Source: Adineta ricciae (lineage: Eukaryota; Rotifera; Eurotatoria; Adinetida; Adinetidae). From it: a DNA stretch of 64,000 nucleotides. A program made the translations under genes and the position numbers. The DNA is taken from assembly GCA_905250025.1 (NCBI GenBank), contig CAJNOJ010000116.1, positions 62,001 to 126,000 of the forward strand, written 5' to 3'. The first letter of the stretch is position 1. Each line of letters starts with the position of its first letter. Under the pieces are notes generated by a model. The model saw nothing but the letters and a program-made list of their open reading frames with translations. It did not search any database and was not told where the DNA came from. Below are positions 1 through 23,135 of this stretch, piece by piece.

Positions 1-9495
<9,495 letters not shown>

Positions 9496-10141
9496 AATGT
9501 ATTTCTTATTCGTAGTGTAATTATTTCTTTTTTTTTTCTTTTGTCTTTGACGATCAATATTTAAACTTTCGTGCTCTCTCTCTTCTTTCTCTTCGCTCGT
9601 TCATATGTGGGTTTTTTGAATATCTTTCTTATTAACATTCCAAATAATCTGCATATGTCTAACATTTCCTTTCTTTTGAAAACAAAGATCTACGGTTTTT
9701 TCTTTGATATTGGTGAGAACGGTTGCTACGTATTGTTTTTTTCTTTTCGTTTGTTGAATGGGAGAAAAAGAAGAAAACCCCAGTGATATTCATTCATTCG
9801 TTCATTGTTGTTGTTATTGTTTCTCATATTTATCTAGGTTAATTTGTCATGTGCATGTCAAACGATGCAAATCTATACCAAATTCATTATCTTTAATATT
9901 CCGTTTCTTTTCGTCTGTGCATTTTTTCTTTTTATTTATGCTTTTCAACACAGTTCACTGCATTCCTCTCAATTTTTTTGTTTGTAACTCTCGAAACTCT
10001 TTAACAACCAATTCAATAAACTCTCACATATCTTTACATTTTAAAAGAAAAATTCTTTGAAAAACGTCTCTTACAATGCTCAATCCGCCATGTTTATCGT
10101 TGATTTTTAGATCAACTGCAAAGATCGGTAGCAAATTAACT
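9496..10141. other. Neurobeachin 3' UTR and spacer
   Basis: No gene is visible. The stretch is T-rich and low in complexity, as expected for a 3' UTR. A splice-acceptor-like T run ending in TTTTTAG near 10110 lies just ahead of the GALE start and may serve as its leader acceptor. Confidence 0.5.
10015..10020 (+). terminator. Poly(A) signal AATAAA, neurobeachin gene
   Basis: Canonical hexamer about 520 bases after the neurobeachin stop and before the GALE start. No other AATAAA was noticed in this spacer. Confidence 0.4.
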
Positions 10142-11648
<1,507 letters not shown>

Positions 11649-11756
11649 ATCGTCCGGCGAAAACAGAATAGATTTTTGAGACAACCAGTGTGACTTTTAT
11701 TCGTTTCTCTCTCTCTTGATATTTTCTCATAACACTCCGAGTCTGACAAGATTTTT

Positions 11757-11766
11757 ATGATTTCAG
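11757..11766 (+). promoter_or_regulatory. Splice acceptor abutting the CWC27 start (candidate spliced-leader site)
   Basis: A T-rich tract ends in TTTCAG and is followed immediately by the CWC27 ATG, with no upstream exon needed. In a tightly packed same-strand gene pair this is what a trans-splicing acceptor looks like. A 5' UTR cis-intron is the alternative. Confidence 0.5.
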
Positions 11767-13714
11767 ATGAGTAATATCTATATACAAGAACCAGCGACTC
11801 GTGGGAAGGTTGTTCTCGATACAACTGTTGGTGACATTGAAATTGTATGTTCCATCTAAGTTTCCTTAACAAGAAAAAGTTTTTATCGTTTGAACTGTCT
11901 AGGAACTCTTCTCGAAAGAATGTCCCTTAGCATGTCGAAATTTTGTACAATTATGTATGGATGGCTATTATGATAATACCATTTTTCATCGCGTTGTGCC
12001 AAACTTTATTGCTCAAGGCGGTGACCCAACCGGCACAGGTGAAGTACACGAACCGGCATCCGGTGAATTCTTTGCTGTAAGTATGCGCGTGGATAGATGA
12101 GGATTTTTGCACGACATGATCGAACTTTAGGATGAATTTCACACACGATTACGTTTTAATCGGCGTGGTCTACTTGGTATGGTCAATCAAGGACCGAACA
12201 CGAATGGTAGTCAATTCTTTTTTACATTGGGTCCTGCAGCTGAATTGGATAAGAAGAATACATTGTTCGGAAAAGTCGTCGGTAATACTTTATTCAATAT
12301 GCTAAAACTAGGTGAAGGTGAAATTATCGAAGAAGTGCCTGTGTATAAACACAAAATTATCAAAGCAGAGGTTTGAAAACGAAACGGAAAAGTTTGATTG
12401 CTCTTTCACTGGTAGTATTTTTTAGATTATCTCAAATCCGTTCGATAATATGGTAGCACGTTCTCGATCGAAACCACAAGTCGTCGATAATGAAGAAGAG
12501 AATAAAAAATCCAAATCAGTTGTATCTGCTAAAGCCGTCAAGTAAAAATGACTTTTACGAACGAATATAAGAAAATAGTGGATTTTTTTGTAGAAACTAT
12601 GGTTTGTTATCATTTGGAAATGAAGCCGAAGAAGATGAAGAAGAAGTTACGAAAGTTTCCATGGTACAGATAGACAGTTTTGAGCATTACTTTGCATCTG
12701 GAATTGAACGTTTATTTTTAGCAATTTAAACAGAAAGGATCGGGGAAAAGTGCACATGATTTGGCGAATGATTCGACATTGAGTAAAAGTACTGTTCGAT
12801 TAGATCAGGATGACGATGAAAGTGATGAAGAGTTACCGATTGAGAAACAAATCGCTAAATCAAAAGCGAAGACTGATGATGATTATGATAAAGAGGAACT
12901 TAATCGAGTACGGCAAAAGCTCAGTGGAAAAAAATTAGCAGTGCAAGAAAAGAAAAAAGCAGTTGCACTTGATGTGGATGATGATGAAGAAGATGATCCA
13001 TCAATGAATTCTAAATCAAAATCGTTAGTATTAAAAAATCACAACGAATACGATCGTTGTATGTAATTGTTGTCATTGTAGAGAAGAAGCCGTAAAATTA
13101 GAAATCGAACGAGTGAGAAAAGAGTTGAAACAAATGAAAAAAGCATCGACAATAGACAAAGCATCGGCAGCGACTAATCGACAGGAAAAAGAACGTAAGT
13201 TATAGTATTCATATACCAATGTGTTATGCTACTCGATTGTAATTTAAGCTACTCCACCACCTCTTCAACCGGCTACTGCCGATACTTCTGTACTACTAGA
13301 TGAACTAATGGCTGGTACTAGACGAAATGCCAAAACGAATCAAAATCGCCAATCGAACTCCAGAGAATCCCAAGTTTGTCTCCTTTCGTTCTGTCAACTG
13401 AAATATGTGATTGTAATCAATAATTCTAGACACTTGATCTCTTGGCAAAATTTCGAGCGAAACTGCATGCCGCTAAGGACGAACCGACGAATGAATCAGT
13501 AACGGAAACTGTCGTAGAACAAACAGCTGACAATGTGGACGATCAATTTTTGAAACATCGTTTCGTTTCCGAAGAACTTCTTGATAATGTTCAAGATATT
13601 TACACGAATGCGGACTTATTAACTGTGTATGATCCAAGAAATCCCATGACAAAACGACGACGTGACGAAAGTAGCGCACTACTTCATCAGAAGAAACATA
13701 AAGGACGTACCTAG
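11767..13714 (+). CDS. CWC27: Spliceosome-associated cyclophilin CWC27
   Basis: Nuclear spliceosomal protein that binds CWC22/EIF4A3 in activated spliceosomes; the cyclophilin fold is a scaffold more than an isomerase. The N-terminus MSNIYIQEP is the family signature. The cyclophilin domain covers roughly residues 10-165 with [26 protein letters not shown] and LFGKVVG. It is followed by [24 protein letters not shown], a charged coiled-coil tail and the family's C-terminal block [17 protein letters not shown]. Junctions I checked include 11844/11903, 12076/12131, 12370/12426, 12541/12594 and 13023/13082; the last pair restores the SKSEE motif seen in animal homologues. About 470 residues is normal length. 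The gene lies 118 bases after GALE and 111 before PITHD1. Confidence 0.95.
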
Positions 13715-13808
13715 AATTAGCCGGAAGTTTCTTGTCATTTTTTGTTTGTGTATTATATAAACTTCAGATCTTGTTATGATGAAATAAATCATTCGATCTT
13801 AATCATTG

Positions 13809-13818
13809 ATTTCTTCAG
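13809..13818 (+). promoter_or_regulatory. Splice acceptor just before PITHD1 (candidate spliced-leader site)
   Basis: TTTCTTCAG ends seven bases before the PITHD1 ATG, inside a 111-base same-strand spacer. It fits a trans-splice acceptor. An upstream exon would have to overlap the CWC27 3' end to explain it as a cis-intron. Confidence 0.4.
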
Positions 13819-13825
13819 ATAAATA

Positions 13826-14664
13826 ATGCAACATACATGTTCGCGAACATGCCAACATGTAGATGAGACAAACGTTGGACAATGGAATTTATATACGAAA
13901 ATAGACAAATATAATCTACAATGTTACAATGAGAAACATGACGGATCGGCCAAAGAGATATTTCGTGCATGGGATGAAAGACTTGATCGATCAAAAGTAG
14001 ACCATCGTCTCATTCTCATTAGAGACATTCTTTTAACAAACTTTTCATTTTCCATTTCAAGGTAGTCGAAAGTGATGATGATCCGGAATTGCTCTTTAGC
14101 ATACCATTTCATGGTGCTGTGAAAATCACGGGCATCTGTATCATTGGCGAGAACGATCCGTCGCATCCAAATACAGTGAAACTGTATGTGGAAAAAACTT
14201 CATCGTATTTCACCTGATTTCTCATTTTGTTTTTCGATAAAATAGATGGAGTAACTCACCTGGACTACGATTTGACAGTGCACATGGTAAAGCTCACCAA
14301 GAGATTGCGCTCACCTATGATCCATCGGGAACATTGGCATATCAAGTCAAGTAAGCTTGCGCATTGTTTGAAGCAGTAGGAAAACGAACGTTATCTTGTA
14401 GTCCAACACATTTCTCGCGTGTAACACATCTCTCTCTGTATTTCCCATCGAATTTCGGTGATGAAACAACACGTATATATTATATTGGTCTTCGTGGCGA
14501 GTATCTCGGTGTAAGTTATTTGAAATTTGCACATTCGAGCTCAGTTCTATTTTTATACCTAGGAGGTACAATCCAAAGTCGTAATTACAACTTATGAAGC
14601 ACGACCTCAATTGAAAGATCATAAAGTAGACGATTTACTCACCGGCAGTCGCGAAATACAGTAG
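13826..14664 (+). CDS. PITHD1: PITH-domain protein (PITHD1)
   Basis: Small soluble protein with a jelly-roll PITH domain, the module that links the C-terminus of thioredoxin-like 1 to the proteasome. In mammals PITHD1 has been linked to proteasome function. The family landmarks are ERLDRSK, ESDDDPELLFSIPF, ITGICIIGENDPSHP, NFGDETTRIYYIGLRGE and a final TYEARPQLKDHKV. The usual N-terminal HGHSHGGG-like stretch is replaced by a short Cys/His-containing segment (MQHTCSRTCQH). Four introns of 45-70 bases separate the exons. Length, about 205 residues, matches the family. It is third in the GALE-CWC27-PITHD1 group. Confidence 0.93.
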
Positions 14665-15393
14665 ATAAATGAAATGTTTTTGTTCGAATAAACATAATCC
14701 TGGCAGATATTAAAGTTGACGATCTGATTTTATTATTCATATTATTAGTACAAATAGAAAAAGAAAAAGAGAAGAAAAAGGGCAAAAGATTATTTGTAAC
14801 GACACGTGCAGCTATGCATGTCTAACGTCGTTCAAATGCAGGGAAAGAGAATGATACACATACAAAACGGACTGATTCTCCTTGTGGAAATCAAGAAGAG
14901 TGGAAAACGAGAAGGAGTAATCATACAACAACGAGAAGAACAACATCAACAATAAAGAAGATTTTGTATGAAAAATAGAAGACAGTAGAGAAACATGAGT
15001 GACAAATAATTAGAGAAAAAGAAAAAGAAATCATTTAGTTTTTATTTTCCACCACAGCAAACAGACAATGTACATTAGCAATGATAAAAACAAAACTACA
15101 AAGCAGAACAATGCACGGAAATCGATTTTTCTTTCTCGAATTGAATGACGAACGAAATTCGGTTAAATCTAAGGTATGGATATATGGGAAAGGGAAGAAA
15201 AGACGAAAACTGATTGATCATCCTTCGAAAGTTTTCTTTCTCAAATAAATTCTTTGTTGTGATGGATGATTTGTTTAAAAAAAAAGAATAAAATCGATCG
15301 ACAACAAGTAACTCCAAAAGAAAACGGAAAATAAAAATACACAAAACATACAGCAAAGATAATAAATAGAAAATAAAGAAGAACAATGTTGAT
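14665..15393. other. Convergent 3' region between PITHD1 and CBP/p300
   Basis: No gene seen. A purine-rich stretch (about 14750-15010) on the + strand is probably the 3' UTR of the CBP gene read in reverse, since the CBP stop lies at 15394. No RNA gene or mobile element was recognised. Confidence 0.5.
14687..14692 (+). terminator. Poly(A) signal AATAAA, PITHD1
   Basis: Hexamer 22 bases after the PITHD1 stop codon, implying a very short 3' UTR. Confidence 0.6.
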
Positions 15394-18300
15394 TCAATGA
15401 GGAGTTACAGATGGAGGCGGTGGTGTTGATTGAACACCCGTTGGAAAATCATTTGATGATGGAGGAGCAAACATTCGTGCTTGAGCAGGCATTGATCCAT
15501 ATGTATTAGCTGGTCCCGATGAAGGTCGAATACCTCGAGCAACATTCATATTATATTCTGATGTTGGATTCATTGGACGCTGTGCCGAATAATACGTATT
15601 GTTAGTTGGTGGCATATTTGGATAGAACGAAGGTGATTGTGGACGTAAACGAGGTTGAATTAGCGAATGAAACATTTGTTGTTGAGGTACGCCTTGTTGA
15701 GTTTGCGGTACTTGCAATTTTGCTAGATCATCAAACGAATCATCCGATTTGATTTCCATTGACTCGATCATATTGGGTTTATTTCCAATACCGTTGGATA
15801 ACATTGTTGAACTCGAGTAACTCGGAGGTGCATTTGGTGGAAACGTTCGATGTGCCACTGTTGAAACTTGTGGTTGTTGAGGATATGGCATAGACGTTGG
15901 TTGATTATAATATGGATTGCCGGGATATCGATTTGGCATTTGCATCTGCTGAGTAGCCATCGGATTTGATGTGCGTACCATACTAACCGAATTAGTATCC
16001 ATAGGTTGAGAATAGGAATATCCTGACGGAGCTAAAAATAGAGCAAACTATGAGCTAGAGAATGGTGTATCCAAATTGAAAAGTGTACCAAGATTTGATT
16101 GGTAGGGATATGCTGCTGCACCTGGTGGAACCGATGAAGGTGGCGGAGGTGGTGCAAGAACTTGAGATGTTTGCTGTCGTATCATATATGAATCACCTGG
16201 ATAAGACATTCTCTGTTGTCCATAGCCTGCAGGCTTTCCACCATGCGATGGATACCGAAGTTGTTGTGGTTGCTGTTGTTGCGATGAAACCCATGACTGA
16301 GATGTCTGTTGTGGATGTGTCATCATCATGGGATATCCACCTGTACCACCACCTGCTGGATTACCTTTGCCACCATTATAATAAGATGAATGTTGTTGTT
16401 GAGAGGATGCTGACTGAGATAGGTTGCTGCGAAGTAATCCGTTATTAGATGATAGTTTACCACCTTTGCCACCCGATGGCATCGTTTTGCCTGATGAACT
16501 TGGCGATGATGATTCCATCTGATGATGATACTGATTCGTCGGTGCCGGTTCGGAAGCTTGAGAATTAAGTGGCGATGGACCTGCAACATTGGGATAGTCG
16601 AGGTGAATTTCGGTGCTTTTCTCAATCGAATCATACCTGGTCCAGTTTTAGCTCGATGCATTGCTTTGATACGTCTTCGATCAGCTTGCATTGTCGCTGC
16701 ACGTTGCCGTTGAACTTTCTGTTTGAATCCACTACAGAATGGTATCTAGAAGGAAAACAAAATGAATACATACGACCTATAAAATTCTTTCCATACATAC
16801 CGGACAATGTTGATCCACACAAGATTTCGCATGGAACCAAATAGGTGTTATGATTTTGTTACAAAACGAACATTGACCTCTCAATGTCTTCGTGCATTCT
16901 TTAGTATGTTGAATGAGTCGTTTACACGGTGAACAGTTCTTATATATACAATTCGCATTTCGGCATTGTAGAGCATGCCGTATAGTATCCACCATCTTCT
17001 GCATGGTAATCACTTTTTGTTGTTGAGTATTAAGTGGCGTGTCCGAATTGGTTGTTGCTTCATTCGAATCATCCGCACGATCCATTCGATGTTCATGTTT
17101 GATAGTCGAATGACATTTACTACACAGATCATAATCTTCACATACAGTGCAATGATATCGAATATCACATTGTTGTCGGCATGCATTGCATGAATGTGTG
17201 ACTTTATCTGCGGTTGATGAGTGTAATTCTATGAGCGAAACCATGGTTGAATATTTGGCACGACGTAATGAAGAAAATTCACAATGTTTTTCACGAGCAA
17301 AATTCAGAAAGGCGTCACGAGATTCCATCAATTCACACTGAATCAAAGGATCCGTATCGGTCAATGTTGCAGGTGTCGACATTGGATTACGTAGTCGAAC
17401 AACAAAAAATGACTAGAACACGCATGACGAAAGTTTACCCTTTACTGAAATCTGCAATTCTTTTCTTTGCCTTCTCACCTCTTTATGCTTTTCCATAGTT
17501 GCATGTATTTTGGAAATCAAATCTGTTCCACTCGTCATATTCTTTCGTGTAACTCGACGTTGACTAGTTGTCTTCTTGAAATTTTTCTTCTTATGTGTTG
17601 TATTACCAGCTGATTTACGTTTGTCCGATATCTATGACAAAAGAAACCGATTTCGATATAGCCATAAGGAGTGTCATTTTTACCTCTGTAGGTTCTTCTG
17701 TTTCGATTGAATCATCAAAATTTCCATCATCGCACACTTTGACAGCTTCAAATTCTTCCAGTTTTCGTCTATCTTCTTCCTCCGTGTCGATTTCTTTAAT
17801 TAAATCTTCGATTGTACTCGTCCAGAAATCACCTTCAAAGTATGGAATATCAGTTGCTTTGCTCACTCCACTATCAGTCCAATCTTTCATTATATCCTAA
17901 ATATTCAAGTAATAGATCATAGCTATACGAAAACCAAGGACAGGTCATTGCACGAACTTTATAATCAACGATCACTCGTTGATTTGCAGCAATATCTAAC
18001 ATTGTTTTATACCATTCTTGTAGACGTTTTGGCTTTGGTACACGTTGCTCAGGTGGATGACAGTAGAAGATATAGTCATCACCTTCACTTGGTGGACATG
18101 CCCAAATGTGAGCATAAAGAAATCCTAATTGTTTGACATATTCGAGATAACCAATGAGAATCTCATAGTAAAGCGCCGTTCGTTTTTGTTTAGGCCGAAA
18201 GTAATATACAGAATCAAGATAGGAGACATAAACGCGTCTAAATGCAGAAGGTAAAGAACAATGAATAGCTGTGAATTCATGAGCAATTACCTTGTATTTG

Positions 18301-20910
18301 GTGCTGGACATCGACTATCATACTCTTGCACATGCATGCCAAATAGAACAACGTCGACCCCATCGATTTCTTGAAATGCAAATATTGCCTTTGTTCTGTA
18401 GGGATATCCATCAGGTATTTGTGACCCGAAGTGATTCTTCAATCTTGGTTTTACTTCACAAATTCGATCGCTTGCTGCCAATACGCGGATGGTGACGCGT
18501 CCCGTGTTCAGATCGCATTCTTTCTTGAGAAAATCATTAACACGTTTTTCCAAAACATTAGCCAAATCAGTCATGGTTAACTTATGTGCCAAATAACGAT
18601 TTCCTTTCCGTTTAATATTATATTGTTGTACGCATAATTTACAAACGTAACCTTCTGGCCAGATTTGTTCATGATAGAGAACACAGATACTATGAAAACG
18701 TCGTGAACATACAATACAATCGACTACAGGTTCATGTTCTTGACGATCGTTTTTGTCTTGCTGAAATTCAGCTTTGGGTAGTTCAACTAATGTTTGCGCA
18801 GGATCGTCTCCAACTAATATGTATTCTGATTTGACTGAATCGAAACATTTCTTGCAGAATGTGTATTTATCACCCGAGAGATTATTTCGCGATGAATCGG
18901 GGTTCGTATAAACAAAATAATCTCCGTCACGTGGGATTGTACAACAAATACCACCTACACCGTAGCAGAACATAGCTGGTGGTAAGAATACATACTGACG
19001 TCCACAGCAATAGCCATATTCTTTCATAATAGGATCGACGTTTTCCATGAAGATGTCAGCAAGCTGAAAGAAAGTTAGTTTTTTTCACAAAATAACCCTT
19101 AAAAATAATCAACTCACTTTAACACCAGCTTTATGGACACGCTGAGTTTTCTTATTGAATGTCCATGCGTTGTTAAAAACCAGCCAAACATCTGCACAGA
19201 ACTGAAACGGTGTAGAGTATTGATTTTTATCCAATTTATTGAATATAGTGGAGAAATCCATTGGATCTTTGATAATTTCAAAATATCCCGGTGCGATCGC
19301 TTCGGTGACCGGCTGATGGAACCAAAATCCATCTTCGTGATCATACATTTGTCGGAGAATCGGCGCCATTTTTTCTCGAATATCGTCGGGTGAAAATACT
19401 GCTGGACATTTTGGTAATGCTTTACTCGATGCATCAATAGGTGGATGTTGCTTCGATGGTGGAGACGTAGGTTCAGCTTTGACACTTTCATTTGGATTTA
19501 GCTTTATAGTAGTGAGCGAGTTTCCCGTGGTCACTGTTTCTTCTTCTTTTCTGTTGTTCGTCACTGTGGTTGTTGACTAGAAGAGAAAAAAAACATCACA
19601 CTAGTTTCGACGTTCTATTGGATATAGAAAATATTTACATGAATTTTCGAATCATGAGTGAATAAAGTTTCTTCAGTCTTTATGTGTGCTAGATCGTTAT
19701 GATTTCCGTTAAAATCTACGTTCACAGCTGAGTTGTTATTATGAATGACTAGTCGACTGAGAGCATCAGTGGAGATCCGATGTTTGTCCAAAGGCATTGT
19801 TGTTAAAATTGATTGGTGATTAGAAATGGCTTCGGCTTTCACCTGTGGTAATGAATAGTCTATCTGTGGTGCAACGCGATTTGGTGGGCCTTGCTCGCCA
19901 GCAGACCGATCAATGGACGATAGTGTTGTATTTGATATTGTTGTATTCGTTTGCTGTGATTGCCGTTTGACTGCTTGTTTTTCATCGTATTCTTTTTGTA
20001 TTTTATAGATTCGTTCAGCTAAACGTTGAAAATAATCTTCTTGACTTGTAGCGTTATTAAATGCGTCTGCTTCAGTCTTTTGAGCATAATTTGTAACAGT
20101 GGCTACAGACGCAGGAGTTAAGGGGTGATTATCTTGCTGAATGGTGGACAGTAACGCTGAGGTGATCTTTTTTACTAAGTGGCTTCGATGGTCTTGATGA
20201 ATCTGTTGTTGCCATTCTTTTGCTATATCGAAATACGCTTTTTTTCTTCTATTTTCGAAAAACAAGCTTTAACTTACTTGCAGGATTTTGTGTTCGGACC
20301 ACTGACGATGGTTTTCTCAGTGCTCCACAAATGGGACAATTGGATATGGTACAATTTTTCCAATGAAGAAGTATATGACGTGATCGTACACAATGCGCAA
20401 CTAGAAAAACGAAAGTTCCCATGAATCGAGGCTGATTTCTTTGTACTTACAGGAGCAAGTTTTAAAATCTGAACATTTGGTCATATGTTGAAGTACAGTG
20501 CGCATGGTTGCACAATGTGGCATGGGACAAAAGTATTGAGATGCCGTTTCGTGATTGTCACCATTTGTTGCTGCTTGTCGTTCACGTTGAAGACATTTAT
20601 GTGCATGAAGTAACAGCGCAAGATGATGAATGACTTGTCGACGTTGATCATTTTGTGGTACAGATGTACTATTACTGGCTGATGAATCAAAATCAGACAT
20701 GATTGCTGTTGACATCGGCTGGATAAATGAACGATTTGATGAGTTGACCGACGATGCGCTAGTTGTCGAATAGATCGACGGAATCATCGAGCCCGATTCG
20801 ATACTGTCGGACTAGAAAAGCGAAAAAGTGAATTTAGTTGTTCAAAGACGTTTTCTTCGTGATAAACCAACTCGATTCGATAATGGCGTATTATTTTTGT
20901 TGTTATTCAT
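15394..20910 (-). CDS. CREBBP: CBP/p300 lysine acetyltransferase
   Basis: Nuclear transcriptional co-activator that acetylates histones and recruits activators. From the start at 20910 (opening MNNNKNNTPLSN) the order is TAZ1 zinc module (about 20700-20290), KIX (RSHLVKKITSALL, IYKIQKEY; about 20230-20000), bromodomain (FWFHQPVTEAIAPGY, IIKDPMDF), the Cys-rich PHD/RING region (19040-18600), the acetyltransferase core (YVSYLDSVYYFRP, LIGYLEYVKQLGF, HIWACPPSEGDDYIF), ZZ finger (CNACRQQCDIRYHC), TAZ2 (CKRLIQHTKEC) and a Q/P/S-rich tail ending VTPH. Catalytic and CoA-binding segments look intact. The part before TAZ1 is only a few dozen residues, far shorter than the long nuclear-receptor-binding region in vertebrates. 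Total is roughly 1,500-1,600 residues. The symbol could equally be EP300. Confidence 0.95.
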
Positions 20911-22130
20911 GGCTGCTGACGATAAAAGCACGTAATCAGCATGTTCGACCGTCTGAACAACAATGAGAGTCTAGAAATGAAAAAACAAAGTTGATCCAAA
21001 ACTAAAAACTATCACTTTTTAATCGATATAATAAGAGAAAAAACATTTTGACCGATACCCATGCACTATCTACCTATCAATCAATCAACTCTTTCGAGTT
21101 TCCAACGATCCAATTGCTGAAAAGAGAGAGAAACAATAATACTGACAGAAAGAGGTCGCTGATTTGTCTCAAAGAGTTCGTTCTTATTTGTTCTTTTTAG
21201 TTCTAATCAATTTCTCTGCTTATGCGTTGTTGTTCTTGTCTGTCTGTCTTCATCTTCATTCACTTCGGACGTCTATTCTGTTGCTTTGTATTTAGAAAAG
21301 AAAAGAATTTCAAAATATCCTCTCCTTTTCACAAGGGAGTCTTCTGTGGGAAAAAGCCGTTATTTACTTTTTGACGTTTCTGTCATTTGGAACGAGAGAG
21401 AGAGAGAGAGAAGAAAAAGAATGAAATCGTACTTGAACAATGGGCGTATTTTAAAGAGATATTGCTCTAGGTTCATCGGATCCATTTCAAAAATATAGAA
21501 TAAATGAGATTTAAATTAAATAAGTGATACCAGCACATATGTTACAAATCTGACTAATTCGTTTTTTTTAAACATTCATCATGACGCCAGCTTTTATAGT
21601 ATAATCGAACTGTCATGACGCAATACACAGCAATATTTCAAAATTTTAACAGAGAAGTAACTTATATCGAATCATATCATATTCTGGAAGTTTCCAATCG
21701 TACGTCAAATATCCGTTTTGTATTTGACAAGAAAAAAAAACCGCGGTATTTCATTTTGTTTCAATTATGAGTTAGATTCAAATGTGAAGCTGTTGTTATT
21801 AGATAAGCCATTGTTCATTCTCATTATTTTCGTTGACTAAAGCCGCGATTGTTTATCTAAGAAGAAAATGTCAACGACGATTACTTGTACACATATTTTT
21901 GATTGATATTTCTTTCGTTCATAAAGTAACTCTCTGTCGATCATATAACGCAAAGAAGACACAAAAAAAGAGACGAAATGTACGCGGTTGTTCGCGATTT
22001 TTCCATTTGGTACATGTCGTGCTTCGTGTAATCTTCGTCATAGGAGAACATGATAGTAACATCGTGAACATCAACATTTTCTATATAATCACCGCTCTCT
22101 AACTTGGGTTTATTATATCAATGAAATGAA
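20911..22130. other. Divergent spacer upstream of CBP/p300
   Basis: About 1.2 kb between two divergently read genes, so it should hold both promoters. I see a (GA)n run at 21394-21410 and otherwise AT-rich unique sequence. No credible ORF, tRNA or repeat family was found. Confidence 0.5.
21394..21410. repeat. (GA)n microsatellite
   Basis: About eight GA units in the spacer upstream of CBP/p300. GA runs are common in animal promoters, but no function can be shown here. Confidence 0.7.
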
Positions 22131-22134
22131 ATGA
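22121..22134 (+). promoter_or_regulatory. Two overlapping minimal uORFs (ATG AAA TGA)
   Basis: ATGAAATGA occurs at 22121 and again at 22126. Each encodes Met-Lys-stop, and the second stop overlaps the true ATG at 22131 as ATGA. Such minimal uORFs could lower initiation or allow reinitiation. Whether the transcript includes them is unknown. Confidence 0.3.
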
Positions 22135-23001
22135 AGTGCAATTATCTGTTCAGTTCGTTATCGTTGTTCGATCTATTCTTAGTTTTCCTATTATTATTCG
22201 CATCAGCGATCGATGCGTGCGATGTGATGGGCGCTCGAGCTTGTGGAAAAAAGCCGGATAAGGATGTACAAGAAAGTGATCCGGTCAAATACTGCATAGC
22301 TTCGCGGGTATATTTCGAATGTGTTCATAAGAAATATCGCGGATGTGAAAATAAAGAAAAATACGAAGTAGCAATGGAATCAATGATGAAAGGTAAGATA
22401 TAACATTAGCGAAGAATCGAACAAAGTTCTGTTTTGTACATTTTTAGGCATTCGAAAGCGCGTCGATGAACTTCTTGCTTTCTGCAGTGATAAAATTGAA
22501 AATTATAAATTTAACATCGTGTGGGATTCGCCGAAAAAACCTGAAGCAAGCGATTCCGTTCGTAGTGGCGTTTCCTCGAAGAACGGCATTCTTGGTTCAT
22601 CACCTATTCAATCGTCTGCATCGATTGATGTATGTCAAGTAAAAGCAATCAATGATCTATGTCAACCATTAATGATCACAGTTAAATTCAATCCTTCGTG
22701 GAATACTCTAAACAAACGTAGTTGGTGTCAACAAGCGACGATTTACTATCGCTGTTTGAAATCTCGTCTAGATAAATGTCCTCAACAGGATGTTCTCAAT
22801 CAGTTTCAACAATTAGAACGTTACCTTGTTTCGCAGATCAATATCAACTGTCCGGGAGGTGTGGATGGTTGTACTCGTTATTCAACTGATGCTCGTTGTA
22901 AAATTGGTATAGATCGATCGAATTCAAGTTCAACTCGATTCCATTGGATTTACTTTCTTGTTCAATCGGTATTACAACTACTACTAATGATGATATTGTA
23001 A
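22131..23001 (+). CDS. Secreted cysteine-rich protein with duplicated six-Cys module
   Basis: Family not recognised. Two exons (22131-22392 and 22448-23001) encode about 271 residues. Residues 1-28 form a strong signal peptide (FLVFLLLFASAIDA). Two modules follow with the same cysteine plan: C-x7-C-x16-C-x8-C-x7-C-x27-C and C-x8-C-x21-C-x8-C-x7-C-x23-C, joined by a Ser-rich linker. The last 20 residues are hydrophobic (YFLVQSVLQLLLMMIL) after a small Ser-rich stretch, which suggests a GPI-anchor signal and a cell-surface protein. The start is the third of three closely spaced ATGs; the two before it open two-codon ORFs. It faces RFC5 tail to tail, 134 bases apart. Confidence 0.75.
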
Positions 23002-23135
23002 AAGGAAAGAACGAGTTCAAATGATCATTGATTTTTCACCATTTTTATTTGTACGAAGAAGAAAAACTATCTGACATGATTTTGAACATAAGAGTTAGAC
23101 GAAAGAGAGCAAGAAGAAAAGGACATTTTTTTGTT

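Noticed and set aside
16083-16448. 121-codon plus-strand ORF opposite the CBP/p300 tail
   Set aside because: It is the reverse reading of the Gln/Pro/Ser-rich coding sequence; no start context, splice logic or domain supports it.
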